Source: JAGOTP01 sp964598725 (GTDB lineage Bacteria > Patescibacteriota > Patescibacteriia > 2-12-FULL-60-25). Taken from it: a stretch of DNA of 64,000 nt. Each line of letters opens with the position of its first letter. Positions within the stretch are counted from its first letter, which is position 1. This document shows, one piece after another, positions 18,944-28,691 of the stretch. The stretch lies in the NCBI GenBank assembly GCA_964598725.1, contig CAZRCW010000002.1:186001-250000 (forward strand). Reading direction: 5' to 3'. Both the position numbers and the translations under genes were made by a program. Under the pieces are notes generated by a model. That model saw nothing but the letters and a program-made list of their open reading frames with translations. It had not been told where the DNA came from and did not search any database.

Positions 18944-19924
18944 TCATTCAAATCCCACGTATTGCACCTCTTCATGCATCTCGATTCCAAATTCGTCCCG
19001 GATCTTGCGCTTGATGAGTGAGATAAGGGCGATCACATCTTGAGCCCGAGCTTGGCCTTTATTCACCAAGAAGTTTCCATGCTTCGTACTTACTTCGACC
19101 TGCCCAACTGCTTGACCAAGCAATCCCGCCTGATCGACGAGCCAACCCGCTCCTAACGATTTATTTTTCAACATTGACTCCGGCACTTCGACTTCCTGAC
19201 GAAGCTTGTCGACCTCCGCTTCTGATGCGAACTCAAAGTTCTTAAACGCACAACCAGCACTCGACTGTTCAAGCGGTTGCTTCTCTTTGCGTTGGCGCAT
19301 GATGTCTTCCATGCGCTGCTTCCCAGCGGCAGGATCGGTTGATGGTTTCAACTCGAGCGTACAACTCAAAATAATATGCGGATCGTGCTTAAACAGACTC
19401 TCACGATAGCCAAATTGGCAATCTTCTTTGGAAAGCGTGAGACGTTGACCGTCACGCAATCGATAGGCATCAACTAAAACGACGGCATCGCGCATCTCGC
19501 CGCCATAACAGCCAGCGTCACCGTACACTGCTCCACCAATCGTGCCTGGCACACCAATCGCCCATTCGAAGCCCGTGAGACCAGCGTCGACGCTCTTACG
19601 TGCTACGAGTCCTGTGATCGCACCACTCTCTGCCGTCACTCGTAGACCGTCGATCGTCACCGCACGGTTCGCCATTTGAATTAGCAACCCTTCATACCCC
19701 TCATCAGCGACCAACAAATTCGATCCTCCGCCGAACGTGAGGGTTGGAATTTTCAACTCTTTGGCGATATTCAAGGCCTCTATCGCCGCCTCCGAAGTAG
19801 GCGCACTGAAATACAAACGTGCCGGACCACCGATCCGGAAACTTGTGTGCTTATTCATCGGCTCGTTTTCGATCGTACCGGGAACACGAGCAAGGAACTG
19901 AGAAATCTGATCAGACGAGAGCAT
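18944..19924 (-). CDS. murB: UDP-N-acetylenolpyruvoylglucosamine reductase
   Basis: A 326-aa FAD enzyme that reduces UDP-GlcNAc-enolpyruvate to UDP-MurNAc in peptidoglycan precursor synthesis. FAD-binding parts are NKHTSFRIGGPARL and TLTFGGGSNLLVAD; the substrate part includes GVPGTIGGAVYGDAGCYG and the catalytic SSAGCAFKNF (Ser-containing loop); the end has VSTKHGNFLVNKG. The ATG at 19924 overlaps the murC stop by 14 bases; an ATG 27 bases upstream is possible. It is downstream of murC in one operon. Confidence 0.97.
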   Translation of the reverse strand: MLSSDQISQFLARVPGTIENEPMNKHTSFRIGGPARLYFSAPTSEAAIEALNIAKELKIPTLTFGGGSNLLVADEGYEGLLIQMANRAVTIDGLRVTAESGAITGLVARKSVDAGLTGFEWAIGVPGTIGGAVYGDAGCYGGEMRDAVVLVDAYRLRDGQRLTLSKEDCQFGYRESLFKHDPHIILSCTLELKPSTDPAAGKQRMEDIMRQRKEKQPLEQSSAGCAFKNFEFASEAEVDKLRQEVEVPESMLKNKSLGAGWLVDQAGLLGQAVGQVEVSTKHGNFLVNKGQARAQDVIALISLIKRKIRDEFGIEMHEEVQYVGFE

Positions 19925-21323
19925 AGGCAATTTTATAGAGGTCTCCGGCACCCATAATCACGACAACGTCACCCGACTGCAAGCTATCACGCAGCGCCGC
20001 GAGAGATGCGTCAGGAGTCTCAGTAAATAAGACTGTTCGTGAAACGGCTCGACCTTCATCGTGAATTTGAATCGCTGCCACCAAGTCATTTGAAGAAACA
20101 GCTTCGTCCTCTGCCTGGTCACGACCTTTTACATCGTAGATCTCACACAGAATGAGGACATCCGCCGCATCAAAGCACGGAATAAACTCGGCAAATAAAT
20201 GCTTTGTACGATTGCGATGATGTGGTTGCATGCACAGAACCAGCCGACGATCTGGATAGAATTCTTTGATCGCCGATAATGTCTTCGTCACCGCCGTTGG
20301 ATGATGCCCGTAGTCCGAGAAAACCGTGACGCCATCTTTTTCACCGATTCGTTCGAGACGGCGCCAAATACCGCGGAACGACGCGAGACCCGCGGAGAGT
20401 TCGTCCGCCCGCCAACCGAGCGCCTCCCCAACCGCATAACACATGAGCGCATTCATCGCGTTCATCGCGCCAGGAACCTGAAGATCGAAGGCAATTCCTT
20501 TGGACTGTGTATACGAGTACGCCTCGACTATCTGTCTGCCATTCGCACTTCGACGACGATTCAAAACAAGTTGAGCTCCTTCGTTTTCACCTACAGTACA
20601 TATGTTGATAGCTCTACCTTCAAGCTCAGCTCGCTCTGCCTGAAGAAGTTTCGTAACAGCCGCATCATCCGCATTCGCAATGATCGTGCCACCCTGAACG
20701 ACCTGCTTGAGCAAACGACGATAGGCGTCGAGCATGGCTTCGATCGTTGGGTAAATGTCGAAATGATCGCCTTCGATATTATTGATAACCAAAACAGTCG
20801 GTTGATACGCCAAAAAGTGATGGTCAAATTCGTCACCTTCCACAATGAGCCAGTCGGATGTCCCAATTTCCAAGTTGCCCTGACTGAATTGAGGAACGCG
20901 TGTTCCGACAACGGTTGTTGGATCCGCTCCCGTCGCTTGGGCCATGAGCGCAAGCATCGCCGTCGTCGTACTCTTGCCGTGCGTGCCTGTCACCACGATC
21001 TGCTTCATCGATTTCCCTAGCTCGCCTAAAAACTCATGACTATTAAAAGATGGGAGTCCACGACGCTTCGCCTCGATCCGCTCGGGATTGGTTTCATTCG
21101 CGGCCGACGAGAAAACCACGACCTGTGTTTCTGGCAGCACATGCTCCGCTCTATGCCCCAATTGAACCTCCACTCCCCGCTCACGAAGATCTTTTACCTG
21201 CTCATTTTCCTCTAGATCAGACCCTGAAACCGAAACACCGAGCGATAACACGAGTTTCGCCAAGGCCGAGACATGAATTCCACCGAGTCCGATAAAGTGG
21301 ACGTGGGTATATGAGCAGTGCAT
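19911..21323 (-). CDS. murC: UDP-N-acetylmuramate--L-alanine ligase
   Basis: A 470-aa Mur ligase that adds L-Ala to UDP-MurNAc. The N-terminal domain has HFIGLGGIHVSALA, the ATP loop is VVTGTHGKSTTTAM, and later motifs are EGDEFDHHFL, NNIEGDHFDIY and FSDYGHHPTAV. Its stop overlaps the murB start, so the two are probably coupled. No SD before the ATG. Confidence 0.98.
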   Translation of the reverse strand: MHCSYTHVHFIGLGGIHVSALAKLVLSLGVSVSGSDLEENEQVKDLRERGVEVQLGHRAEHVLPETQVVVFSSAANETNPERIEAKRRGLPSFNSHEFLGELGKSMKQIVVTGTHGKSTTTAMLALMAQATGADPTTVVGTRVPQFSQGNLEIGTSDWLIVEGDEFDHHFLAYQPTVLVINNIEGDHFDIYPTIEAMLDAYRRLLKQVVQGGTIIANADDAAVTKLLQAERAELEGRAINICTVGENEGAQLVLNRRRSANGRQIVEAYSYTQSKGIAFDLQVPGAMNAMNALMCYAVGEALGWRADELSAGLASFRGIWRRLERIGEKDGVTVFSDYGHHPTAVTKTLSAIKEFYPDRRLVLCMQPHHRNRTKHLFAEFIPCFDAADVLILCEIYDVKGRDQAEDEAVSSNDLVAAIQIHDEGRAVSRTVLFTETPDASLAALRDSLQSGDVVVIMGAGDLYKIAYALV

Positions 21324-21355
21324 ACGACTAGCCTAAAAAGAGAGTGGACGTTCGT

Positions 21356-22486
21356 CTAGCGGCTCCATTCAGTTAACGCGGCAAAAACCTGAGCCGCCGC
21401 CTGCTCCCAAGTATAACGACTGGCCCAATGCTGTCCTTGATCCGCTAGAGTCTGGCGCGCTTGGTGATCCTGTTGGATCTGGTCCATAAGACGCACCAAG
21501 GCTTCCGGGTCACTTGGGTCAAACCAGAGCGCGTTGTCGAGCCCAACGACTTCCGGCAACGAACCGACCCGAGAACAGATGACAGGACAGCGAACTGACA
21601 AGGCCTCTAATGGCGTGAACCCAAAGCCCTCGTACCAGGAAGGGTGGACCAGAGCGATCGCTCCAGCATACAACGCCCGTTTATCTTCTTCAGCCATGTA
21701 GCCGGTCTGGATAATACTCGCCCGGAGACCGGTATGGTCGATCGCCTTTTGAATCGCCGCAAATCCCTCACCGGGTGTTCCGGCCAAAACGAGCGCCGTC
21801 GGGTCGCCCAAGCCCCGATCTTCTTTGTAACGACGGAAGGCCTCCACCAGCAAGGGAACGTTTTTCTTTGTATCGAGACGACCAACATAGAGGAAGTAGT
21901 CGCCTGGAATACGGTAGCGATTCACGACGTCGTGCTTTTCAAAATCCGTGACTTCGGTCTGTGCAAGGTGATCAACGCCCGGATAGATCACCTGAATACG
22001 GTCTGGGTTCGCGTCGCAGAAATGAACGAGTTCCTGTTTAGAATATTCGGACACCGTTAGAATCCGGCTCGCTCGTCGGACACTATCGCGGGTCGAAGCG
22101 ATCTGCCAGTTGCGCTCGCTGCGGCTATAGAGCTCCGGATGGCGGAAGAATCCGACATCATGAATCGTGACAACCGAATGGTGCGGCACAATCCGCGGCA
22201 ACGCCGAAGAGGGAACAAATAAGACATCTGGGCGATGTTGCAGGAGTTCAAAACTCAAACGACATTGGGTCCAGAGACTTCGAAACGGCCAAGTAAGCGT
22301 CCGTTCATGCCAATTCATTGGCGCTTCACCCAATTCTGCTGAGAGCGTTTTCCTTGAGTACAGGAGCCAGGAATACTGATCTTGCCCTACGTGTTGTTTA
22401 AGGGCCTGGATCAAATGCCAGGCGTACCATTCGACTCCGGTTTTTTCGGTCCGGTTGGCTCGGGATGCATCGATGCCTATCAACAT
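21356..22486 (-). CDS. GT4-family glycosyltransferase
   Basis: A 376-aa GT-B glycosyltransferase of family 4. The N-terminal domain begins LIGIDASRANRTEKTGVEWY, the C-terminal nucleotide-sugar domain holds YFLYVGRLDTKKNVPLLVEAF, and the EX7E motif is in HPSWYEGFGFTPLEAL. It probably adds a sugar to a lipid-linked glycan or surface polysaccharide. ATG 22486 is preferred over a GTG two codons upstream. Gap of 32 bases to murC. Confidence 0.93.
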   Translation of the reverse strand: MLIGIDASRANRTEKTGVEWYAWHLIQALKQHVGQDQYSWLLYSRKTLSAELGEAPMNWHERTLTWPFRSLWTQCRLSFELLQHRPDVLFVPSSALPRIVPHHSVVTIHDVGFFRHPELYSRSERNWQIASTRDSVRRASRILTVSEYSKQELVHFCDANPDRIQVIYPGVDHLAQTEVTDFEKHDVVNRYRIPGDYFLYVGRLDTKKNVPLLVEAFRRYKEDRGLGDPTALVLAGTPGEGFAAIQKAIDHTGLRASIIQTGYMAEEDKRALYAGAIALVHPSWYEGFGFTPLEALSVRCPVICSRVGSLPEVVGLDNALWFDPSDPEALVRLMDQIQQDHQARQTLADQGQHWASRYTWEQAAAQVFAALTEWSR

Positions 22487-22538
22487 AGGCACAGTGTATC
22501 ACGCGTGATACGCTTCTTCTCAAGTTCGCCCTTCTCCT

Positions 22539-22751
22539 ATGCGCACCGCTACTTCGTCAAAAACTGGGACCGCCGTCGCCGCCTTGGCCGCCCTCGGACT
22601 CGCAGCCGCCGCTGGCTTGGGGTATTGGGGCTATCAACATTGGGATCAATTCACGTCCGACACCTATCGCCAAAATCAAATCATCGAACAAGCCACCGAC
22701 GATCCATCAGTTGCCCCTTTCGAAATCGGTGATGAACCTACGTCTCGCTAA
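22539..22751 (+). CDS. small single-span membrane protein
   Basis: A 70-aa protein with an Ala/Gly-rich membrane helix (GTAVAALAALGLAAAAGLGY) and a polar, acidic C-terminal half. No family recognised. It overlaps the start of the next membrane protein by 20 bases, which suggests coupling. Divergent from the GT4 gene. Its shortness leaves some doubt. Confidence 0.5.
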   Translation: MRTATSSKTGTAVAALAALGLAAAAGLGYWGYQHWDQFTSDTYRQNQIIEQATDDPSVAPFEIGDEPTSR

Positions 22752-24423
22752 GCTAAGCGTTGCGATCGCTGGCTGCGACGTCATTCTTGCAGATCTTCTC
22801 ATCCTCAGTGCCTGTTGGCAGGCCCGGACTTCGGCCCCGATCAGCTCGCCCTGGAGCGTATTACCTTGGTGGATCTTTGTGATGTTTGGACTCGGTAGCG
22901 CCTGTCTTGTGTACGCGCTTCGTACCACAACGCGCTTAACCCAAACCGGGCTCCTGATTGTTCACGCCATCACGGCTTGGTGTACCGCGCTCGTCATCTA
23001 CCGACTCGGCTTTGGCTTTGATCCATTCATTCATCAAGCGGCGGAGCAGCACCTCGTCACCCATGGAACGATCTCGCTTGGGACACCGCTCTACATCGGA
23101 CAATACGCACTCGTCTGGCTGATCGAGAAACTCAGCCCCTGGTCGGTGATTCAGATCGATCAATGGCTGGTACCGGTCTTAAGCCTCGGTTTGATTCCCC
23201 TGTTTCAACGGAAGCAGCGTTTTTTGGCGTTTGCATTGTTTCTCCTCCCGATCTCACGCTTCTCGTTCACCATTCCGTTTCAGCTCGCCTGTCTCCCATT
23301 CTTAGCCATCGTCGCACTCATCGAGCAACCGATCTCAAACAAGCGTTTAGCCCTTCTCAGTTTCCTGGCACTGGCAAGTACTCTGATTCATCCACTTATT
23401 GGCATTCCGAGCATGCTGGTCGTGCTTGGAGTCGGACTTACAAAAACTCGCTTCGCTCGACTTACCGCCTTCGCGATCGTCATCGGCATCCCACTTGGCT
23501 TGCTCGCTGCCTTCAGCGTTTACGCAGGGCTTCATCACAGCCAACTTTCGTTACCATCTGCCACGAGCTTCCTAACATCGCTCAGCGTGTTGTTCGCACC
23601 GAGTTATCAATTGTCATCCAAACTGCCCTGGCTCAGTCTTGTCTACGGCTTCCTGAGCGTCTGGCCATTCATCCTCTGCCTGATCGGACTGAAAGAAAAC
23701 GTACGCGAACCCACGAGCGAAAAACAGCTGCGCTTATGGACCGCTATCGGCCTCCTAAGCGCATCGATCATCCTCGCCTGTTGCGTTCGTCTTCCAGGTA
23801 TTATCGCCCATGAGCAATTCGAGTTCCCGTTGCGCCTATTCCAACTCGTTCCGCTTCTTTTCTTACCAGACATCGCTCTGACACTGGAACGACTCCTCAG
23901 CCCAGCACCCGCTCGGTCGCGCTGGCCGACCGCAGGGATCATTATTGGTCTGGCGCTCATTTCAACCGCTAACTGGTTTGTGAGCTATCCGCAAGAAAAC
24001 CAACTCGTCCATCGGTATACCCCTGGAGCGAGTGTGTATGAATATCAAGCACTCCAGATGATCAAGCAGGTAGCCAAAGATCAGCCCTATCTCGTGTTGT
24101 CACATCAGATGCTCGGCGCAGTTGCGCTTCAGCAGGCTGGCTTCGAACAGACGATCACCACCTGTCACGGCGAACACCTGCGCTACGCACTTCCAACGGG
24201 CGGCGCGCTTTATCGAGATCTACTCATCTTGCTACAGACAATCGATATAGCTGCTACGCTGGAACGACTGCAGACGTGTTATGGTGAAAATACTGTATTA
24301 TTTATCGTGCTACCGACCTTCTTAGATCCAGTCAAACAAACACAAGCGAAGCTGCAACCGTTCATTACATCACAGACCGATCTCGGTGGATATCTCAACG
24401 TGTATCAAGTTCGTAAGCCATGA
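22732..24423 (+). CDS. polytopic membrane protein, possible GT-C-type glycosyltransferase
   Basis: A 563-aa protein with roughly 11-13 membrane helices and a soluble C-terminal domain (residues about 430-563). After the second helices comes the loop LGFGFDPFIHQAAEQHLVTH, in the place where GT-C glycosyltransferases carry an acidic D-x-D/E-like loop. That reading is a guess; no family was firmly recognised. The C-terminal part includes YEYQALQMIKQVAKDQPYLVLSHQ. ATG 22732 was chosen as the last start before the first helix. Confidence 0.7.
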   Translation: MNLRLAKLSVAIAGCDVILADLLILSACWQARTSAPISSPWSVLPWWIFVMFGLGSACLVYALRTTTRLTQTGLLIVHAITAWCTALVIYRLGFGFDPFIHQAAEQHLVTHGTISLGTPLYIGQYALVWLIEKLSPWSVIQIDQWLVPVLSLGLIPLFQRKQRFLAFALFLLPISRFSFTIPFQLACLPFLAIVALIEQPISNKRLALLSFLALASTLIHPLIGIPSMLVVLGVGLTKTRFARLTAFAIVIGIPLGLLAAFSVYAGLHHSQLSLPSATSFLTSLSVLFAPSYQLSSKLPWLSLVYGFLSVWPFILCLIGLKENVREPTSEKQLRLWTAIGLLSASIILACCVRLPGIIAHEQFEFPLRLFQLVPLLFLPDIALTLERLLSPAPARSRWPTAGIIIGLALISTANWFVSYPQENQLVHRYTPGASVYEYQALQMIKQVAKDQPYLVLSHQMLGAVALQQAGFEQTITTCHGEHLRYALPTGGALYRDLLILLQTIDIAATLERLQTCYGENTVLFIVLPTFLDPVKQTQAKLQPFITSQTDLGGYLNVYQVRKP

Positions 24424-24450
24424 TAGACTGTCCCCAGTTCCTCTCCCTCT

Positions 24451-25386
24451 ATGCCCTCTTCACGCACCTCTACATCATCACGTTCCAAAGTTGAAACTGG
24501 CACCCTGGCTGCACTCGCCTTCGGCTTGACCTTCGCTGCCGGTGTCGCCTTCATGGGGAATGAAAAACTGGATACTTCCATGAATCAGAAGGCTCTATTG
24601 ATTCAACCTACTGCTCAGACAACCCAGAACCCACCGAAAGAACCGCTGAGCACAGGGAATCAACTACTTCAAAATCCAATCGTGCAAGATCTGCCAAATC
24701 TTCCAGCACCCGCTCCGCGGCTTTCGCTCGTCATCCCGAACGAAACGCGTAATGTCAGCCTGCGCGCCAAAGATGAGGTCGAGCTTTTCAACTTCACCGT
24801 CACGCCATCGGCTTCATCGTCACCGATTGCGCTCAAGTATTTCAATGTAAGCACATTCACAACCGATGCACGTCGCACCGAGCCAGGGATCGACCTTCCG
24901 GATATGCACTTGTATGCGAACGGCGTACTCGTCTCAGACTCCCTGTATCGCATTCACGCCTACCGACAGCTTGATGTGCGCCAGGCCGGTCAAGAACGTG
25001 CGTTCATCTTCAATGATGAGTACCTTGTCTCGAATCCAACTCGCTTCTCGATTCGCTCCAGCTGGACCGGGACGCCACGCGTAGGACAAGACATCACGAG
25101 CAGCTTCGCTTACTTCCTCGAGGGTCGCACCGGTCTACGCGGACAAATGGAAACGGCCTACGTCGTACGTGGTAACGCCTGCAGCCAACCGGCAGAGTGT
25201 TCACGCTCAAGCGTCTTCACTTGGTCCGATCTCTCTGCTGGCACAAGCCATTCCGGCCACGCCATGAGTGAAGAGGGAGGAACCGGTATCGGCAGCCGTG
25301 CCAGCAACGACTGGCTCACGCAGTACTCGATCCCAGGCTTCAGCTTCCGGACAACCCAGACCGTGCACATCACAGGTTCGCGCTAA
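24451..25386 (+). CDS. secreted or anchored surface protein, Patescibacteria type
   Basis: A 311-aa protein with an N-terminal membrane helix (TLAALAFGLTFAAGVAF) and an extracellular beta-rich region. The middle looks like a beta-sandwich (VELFNFTVTPSASSSPIALKYFNV), and the end carries SSVFTWSDLSAGTSHSGHAM and NDWLTQYSIPGF, a pattern I associate with surface proteins of Patescibacteria; there are two Cys (NACSQPAEC). Function unknown; possibly adhesion or wall association. It follows the polytopic protein by 27 bases. Confidence 0.75.
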   Translation: MPSSRTSTSSRSKVETGTLAALAFGLTFAAGVAFMGNEKLDTSMNQKALLIQPTAQTTQNPPKEPLSTGNQLLQNPIVQDLPNLPAPAPRLSLVIPNETRNVSLRAKDEVELFNFTVTPSASSSPIALKYFNVSTFTTDARRTEPGIDLPDMHLYANGVLVSDSLYRIHAYRQLDVRQAGQERAFIFNDEYLVSNPTRFSIRSSWTGTPRVGQDITSSFAYFLEGRTGLRGQMETAYVVRGNACSQPAECSRSSVFTWSDLSAGTSHSGHAMSEEGGTGIGSRASNDWLTQYSIPGFSFRTTQTVHITGSR

Positions 25387-25400
25387 TCAGAAAGGGAGAA

Positions 25401-25430
25401 TCAAAAACGAGCCACCTGGCTCGTTTTTGA
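25401..25430. terminator. bidirectional hairpin terminator
   Basis: A 14-bp stem TCAAAAACGAGCCA (25401-25414) with 25417-25430 and a two-base centre has A- and T-runs at its feet. It serves the surface protein gene on the plus strand and mreB on the minus strand. Confidence 0.9.
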
Positions 25431-25441
25431 TTCCTCATTTT

Positions 25442-26446
25442 TTAAGAAGAGAAGACGCTGCGCTTATAAGCTTCTAAGTTCTCCAACGCAATTCCTGTTC
25501 CACGCGCGACACACAGCTGCGGGTTATCGGCGACAAAGGTTGGAACACCTGTTGCTTCAGCGAACAACCGATCCAAATTCCGTAGCTGGGACGAACCACC
25601 GGACAGGACCATCCCCTTCTGCATCACGTCGGCGGAGAGCTCTGGCGGTGTTCCACGCAAGACTTCCTTGATAGCTTCAACGATGCCCTGAAGCTCATGT
25701 TGAATCGCGTCTGTCACATCATCGCTTGTCACGGTTACAACACGTGGGAGACCGCTCATCATGTCGCGGCCTTTGATTTCCATTTCGAGCTTCTCTTCTA
25801 AGTACAGCGCGGAACCGATCCGAATCTTCACATCTTCGGCCGTTCGTTCACCGATCGCGAGACCGTACTTGCGACGAATATGTTCCTGAATCGCCGCATC
25901 GAGTTTGTTCCCACCGATACGAACGGAAGCGGATGACACGATGCCGCCAAGTGAAATCACGGCGATCTCGGAGGTTCCGCCACCGATATCAATGATCATA
26001 TGCCCTGAGGCCGAACCGATTGGAATATCGGCACCGATCGCAGCAACCACCGGCTCTTTAATGATATAGGCCGCTTTTGCACCAGCCGAGAGCGTTGCAT
26101 CAATAACGGCGCGCCGTTCCGTTGAGGTGATACCACCTGGTACCGCGACCATGACTTCCGGACGGAACAATCGCACACCACCCATCGCTTTGTTAATGAA
26201 ATAGCGCAACATTGCCTCGGTTGTGCGATAGTCGGCGATCACACCATCTTTAAGCGGACGCTTGGCGACAATACTGTCTGGCGTACGGCCGATCATGTCT
26301 TTCGCCGCCGCTCCAACAGCGAGTACACGCTTGTCGGCGAGCGAGATGGCGACGACCGAAGGTTCGTGAATAATGATCCCTTTGTTGGGGATGTAGACCA
26401 AGACGGTTGTTGTTCCGAGATCAATTCCGATTTTTTTGCCGAACAT
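25442..26446 (-). CDS. mreB: rod shape-determining actin homologue MreB
   Basis: A 334-aa actin-fold protein. Phosphate-1 loop KIGIDLGTTTVLVYI (residues about 4-18), connecting segment VAVPGGITSTERRAV, phosphate-2 loop MIIDIGGGTSEIAVISL, and the adenosine motif VLSGGSSQL. It organises wall synthesis along the cell. The ATG at 26446 gives the family N-terminus; a 29-codon upstream extension overlaps the DUF4012 gene. mreC and mreD are not seen in the window. Confidence 0.97.
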   Translation of the reverse strand: MFGKKIGIDLGTTTVLVYIPNKGIIIHEPSVVAISLADKRVLAVGAAAKDMIGRTPDSIVAKRPLKDGVIADYRTTEAMLRYFINKAMGGVRLFRPEVMVAVPGGITSTERRAVIDATLSAGAKAAYIIKEPVVAAIGADIPIGSASGHMIIDIGGGTSEIAVISLGGIVSSASVRIGGNKLDAAIQEHIRRKYGLAIGERTAEDVKIRIGSALYLEEKLEMEIKGRDMMSGLPRVVTVTSDDVTDAIQHELQGIVEAIKEVLRGTPPELSADVMQKGMVLSGGSSQLRNLDRLFAEATGVPTFVADNPQLCVARGTGIALENLEAYKRSVFSS

Positions 26447-26465
26447 AGATGAGGAACAAGTGGGG

Positions 26466-28646
26466 TTAGAAACGGACGCGGAAGGTGCGATCTCGATCGA
26501 GCGGGGTTGTGACCTGATACCGCTGATCGCCAAATTGTGCCGGTGCTTCGGAAGGCTCCGCTGCCCTCACGTTCTTACCCAACGCGTGATCGAGCGTCAA
26601 TCGGGATTGATTCCCAGGTTGGCGCTGAACCAGTAATTCGTAGCTGTTTGTAGCTCGCATCGCTTCGAGCACAGTCGGCGGCAAGCGATAACTGAAGCGT
26701 AAATCGCGCGTTTCGCCTGGCTCGAGCGCCCAGAATGCCCCAAAGACGGTTTTCCCGAGGTCTTTAAAGACATCTACCTTCCCCGGCTCGACACGTCCAC
26801 CGGCCTGGTTCTTATCTCGCGCCATCGCCCCGTCCGCTGACAGCAGCTCGCTCCCCTCTGGAACGTAGACGCGGACATAATCGCGATAGCGGCTGTAACG
26901 CCAATCGATCGTGCGCACCGTGTTGCGATAATGTAGCGTCACGGTCGCGATTCCCGTCGCCAAGTCGACGCCATAGCGCGTTTCTTTTTCCATCTTTCCG
27001 TCTGTCTTCAACGCTCCTAAGTTAGAATCAATCACCCAGAGATAATCGGTCGGCGTTCCAGAAGCGCGACCTGTCCAACCACGCGCATCCAAGAGCGAAC
27101 GGGTACGCGGATCACGCAGATAGAACAAGACATTCTTACGAGCCAAGTTATCGGTCAGCAAATCGAGCAACACCGGCAAGCGATCCGTTGATTGCTGCAT
27201 CAGCTTCTTGAACAGCTCATCCCCTAACTTCAGCACAATGTCTTTCCGTTGATCAACCGAAATTCCCTGGTTCAAAAAGCCCTGCTCCGTGTCGTATTGG
27301 AGCTGGTCAAAGAAATTCTCCGCGTTGAATTCCTTGCCATTCACTGAGATCGGTCCGGTGAAGCGGAGAAGATCCTCAAAGAACTCTGGTGTGAAGGCGA
27401 TCACCCCGTCCAAGTAGTCGGTCGTACCGGTCGAAGCTAACGCACGTTCACCCAAATACGTCTTCATCATGTCCTCGGCGGAGGTTGGGAAATCTGGCGA
27501 CCAGTTGCGGTCGCGCAAGAACCAAGCCGGAACACCGAGATGTTGCGTGAGCGGGGCTGGCGGAACGTCTTTCCATGTCTGGCTGACAGGATTATCGATC
27601 GTGTACACGTCATCAAAGCGCATTTCTTTTACATCGGCCGATTTCACTCGGACATAGCCAATGGTTCCAAGGAAGCCTCCCGTAGCGCGCAGTTCATCGC
27701 TATTTTGCAGAACCACTAGATATCGATTCTCGCTTGGATGACCAACCAGTGGCAGAAGGATGTCTAAGAATGCAATCAACTGATCGGCACGCTGCGTCAG
27801 CTCTGGGAGTCGATCTCCGTATCCAGCAATCGGCCCCAACATCGAGCTTTGACGAGCTTCCGCCGGCAAATCTCCCCAGAGCGAAGCGGCTAGCTTCACT
27901 TTTTCACGTGCTTGGCGTAACTCGGGCAGTAAGCTTGCAAAGCGTGACAAGATCTCCTCTTTCTCCGAAGGCGAAAGTGACGCGAATGGACGACCCGAGA
28001 CAACCGACCCATCCAACCCGCGCTCAAGCAGCCCAACCGATTCCAACACTTGCTCGAAGCCGGAAGCGGCGCGCACCGTCTGATCAACTCCATCCGACAG
28101 GGTGTGAGCGATCTCCATCAGATGTTCAAGCGTCCGAATATCACGGCCTAAAACCGGCCATTCACGCAGTGGGTGAAGCTTTTGAATACCGCTCGACAAA
28201 CGATCTAATGATTGAAGGAAGGTGGGTAACTCTTCTTCTGCCGCAACGAAATCATGCCGATCAACATCCTGACGCATCGCCAAGGCAGCCGACTTCATGT
28301 TCGATACGGCACCACCCAAATAAATCGCCCCTACAACGATAGTCGTAAACACGAGGACGGCGACGCCGATAATCAAACCAGACAGAACCAGCACCAGCGG
28401 ACGTAACGGATGAGGCGTCAACACGGGCGATGCTGGTGGTAACATCGGTGACGTTGGCGATTCTTCAAAGATATCTCGAGGTTCAGCAACCGTTGGCTGC
28501 TCAATTTGGTCTACTAGTACACCCGTGTCTACGACCGGAGCGATCGACTCCGTATTCGTATCTTGTGTATGCAAAGACTCTTCCGGCGCGGGCAACTCCG
28601 GAACAGCAGGACAGGTTAAAAAATTCGGGCGGACTTCATCTGACAC
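26466..28646 (-). CDS. DUF4012 membrane-anchored protein
   Basis: A 726-aa protein from a GTG start. A disordered cytoplasmic N-terminus (about 90 residues) precedes one membrane helix (PLVLVLSGLIIGVAVLVFTT), then a large external part. The DUF4012 core is seen in YLVVLQNSDELRATGGFLGT and LDGVIAFTPEFFEDLLRFTG. DUF4012 proteins are frequent in Patescibacteria and some actinobacteria and often lie near polysaccharide genes; the family is related to LytR-CpsA-Psr proteins in some descriptions, which I cannot confirm here. It lies 20 bases before mreB. Confidence 0.88.
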   Translation of the reverse strand: MSDEVRPNFLTCPAVPELPAPEESLHTQDTNTESIAPVVDTGVLVDQIEQPTVAEPRDIFEESPTSPMLPPASPVLTPHPLRPLVLVLSGLIIGVAVLVFTTIVVGAIYLGGAVSNMKSAALAMRQDVDRHDFVAAEEELPTFLQSLDRLSSGIQKLHPLREWPVLGRDIRTLEHLMEIAHTLSDGVDQTVRAASGFEQVLESVGLLERGLDGSVVSGRPFASLSPSEKEEILSRFASLLPELRQAREKVKLAASLWGDLPAEARQSSMLGPIAGYGDRLPELTQRADQLIAFLDILLPLVGHPSENRYLVVLQNSDELRATGGFLGTIGYVRVKSADVKEMRFDDVYTIDNPVSQTWKDVPPAPLTQHLGVPAWFLRDRNWSPDFPTSAEDMMKTYLGERALASTGTTDYLDGVIAFTPEFFEDLLRFTGPISVNGKEFNAENFFDQLQYDTEQGFLNQGISVDQRKDIVLKLGDELFKKLMQQSTDRLPVLLDLLTDNLARKNVLFYLRDPRTRSLLDARGWTGRASGTPTDYLWVIDSNLGALKTDGKMEKETRYGVDLATGIATVTLHYRNTVRTIDWRYSRYRDYVRVYVPEGSELLSADGAMARDKNQAGGRVEPGKVDVFKDLGKTVFGAFWALEPGETRDLRFSYRLPPTVLEAMRATNSYELLVQRQPGNQSRLTLDHALGKNVRAAEPSEAPAQFGDQRYQVTTPLDRDRTFRVRF

Positions 28647-28691
28647 TCAACGAGTGTACACCATTTTGAAGCATTCAGCAGCCCAATTCAG

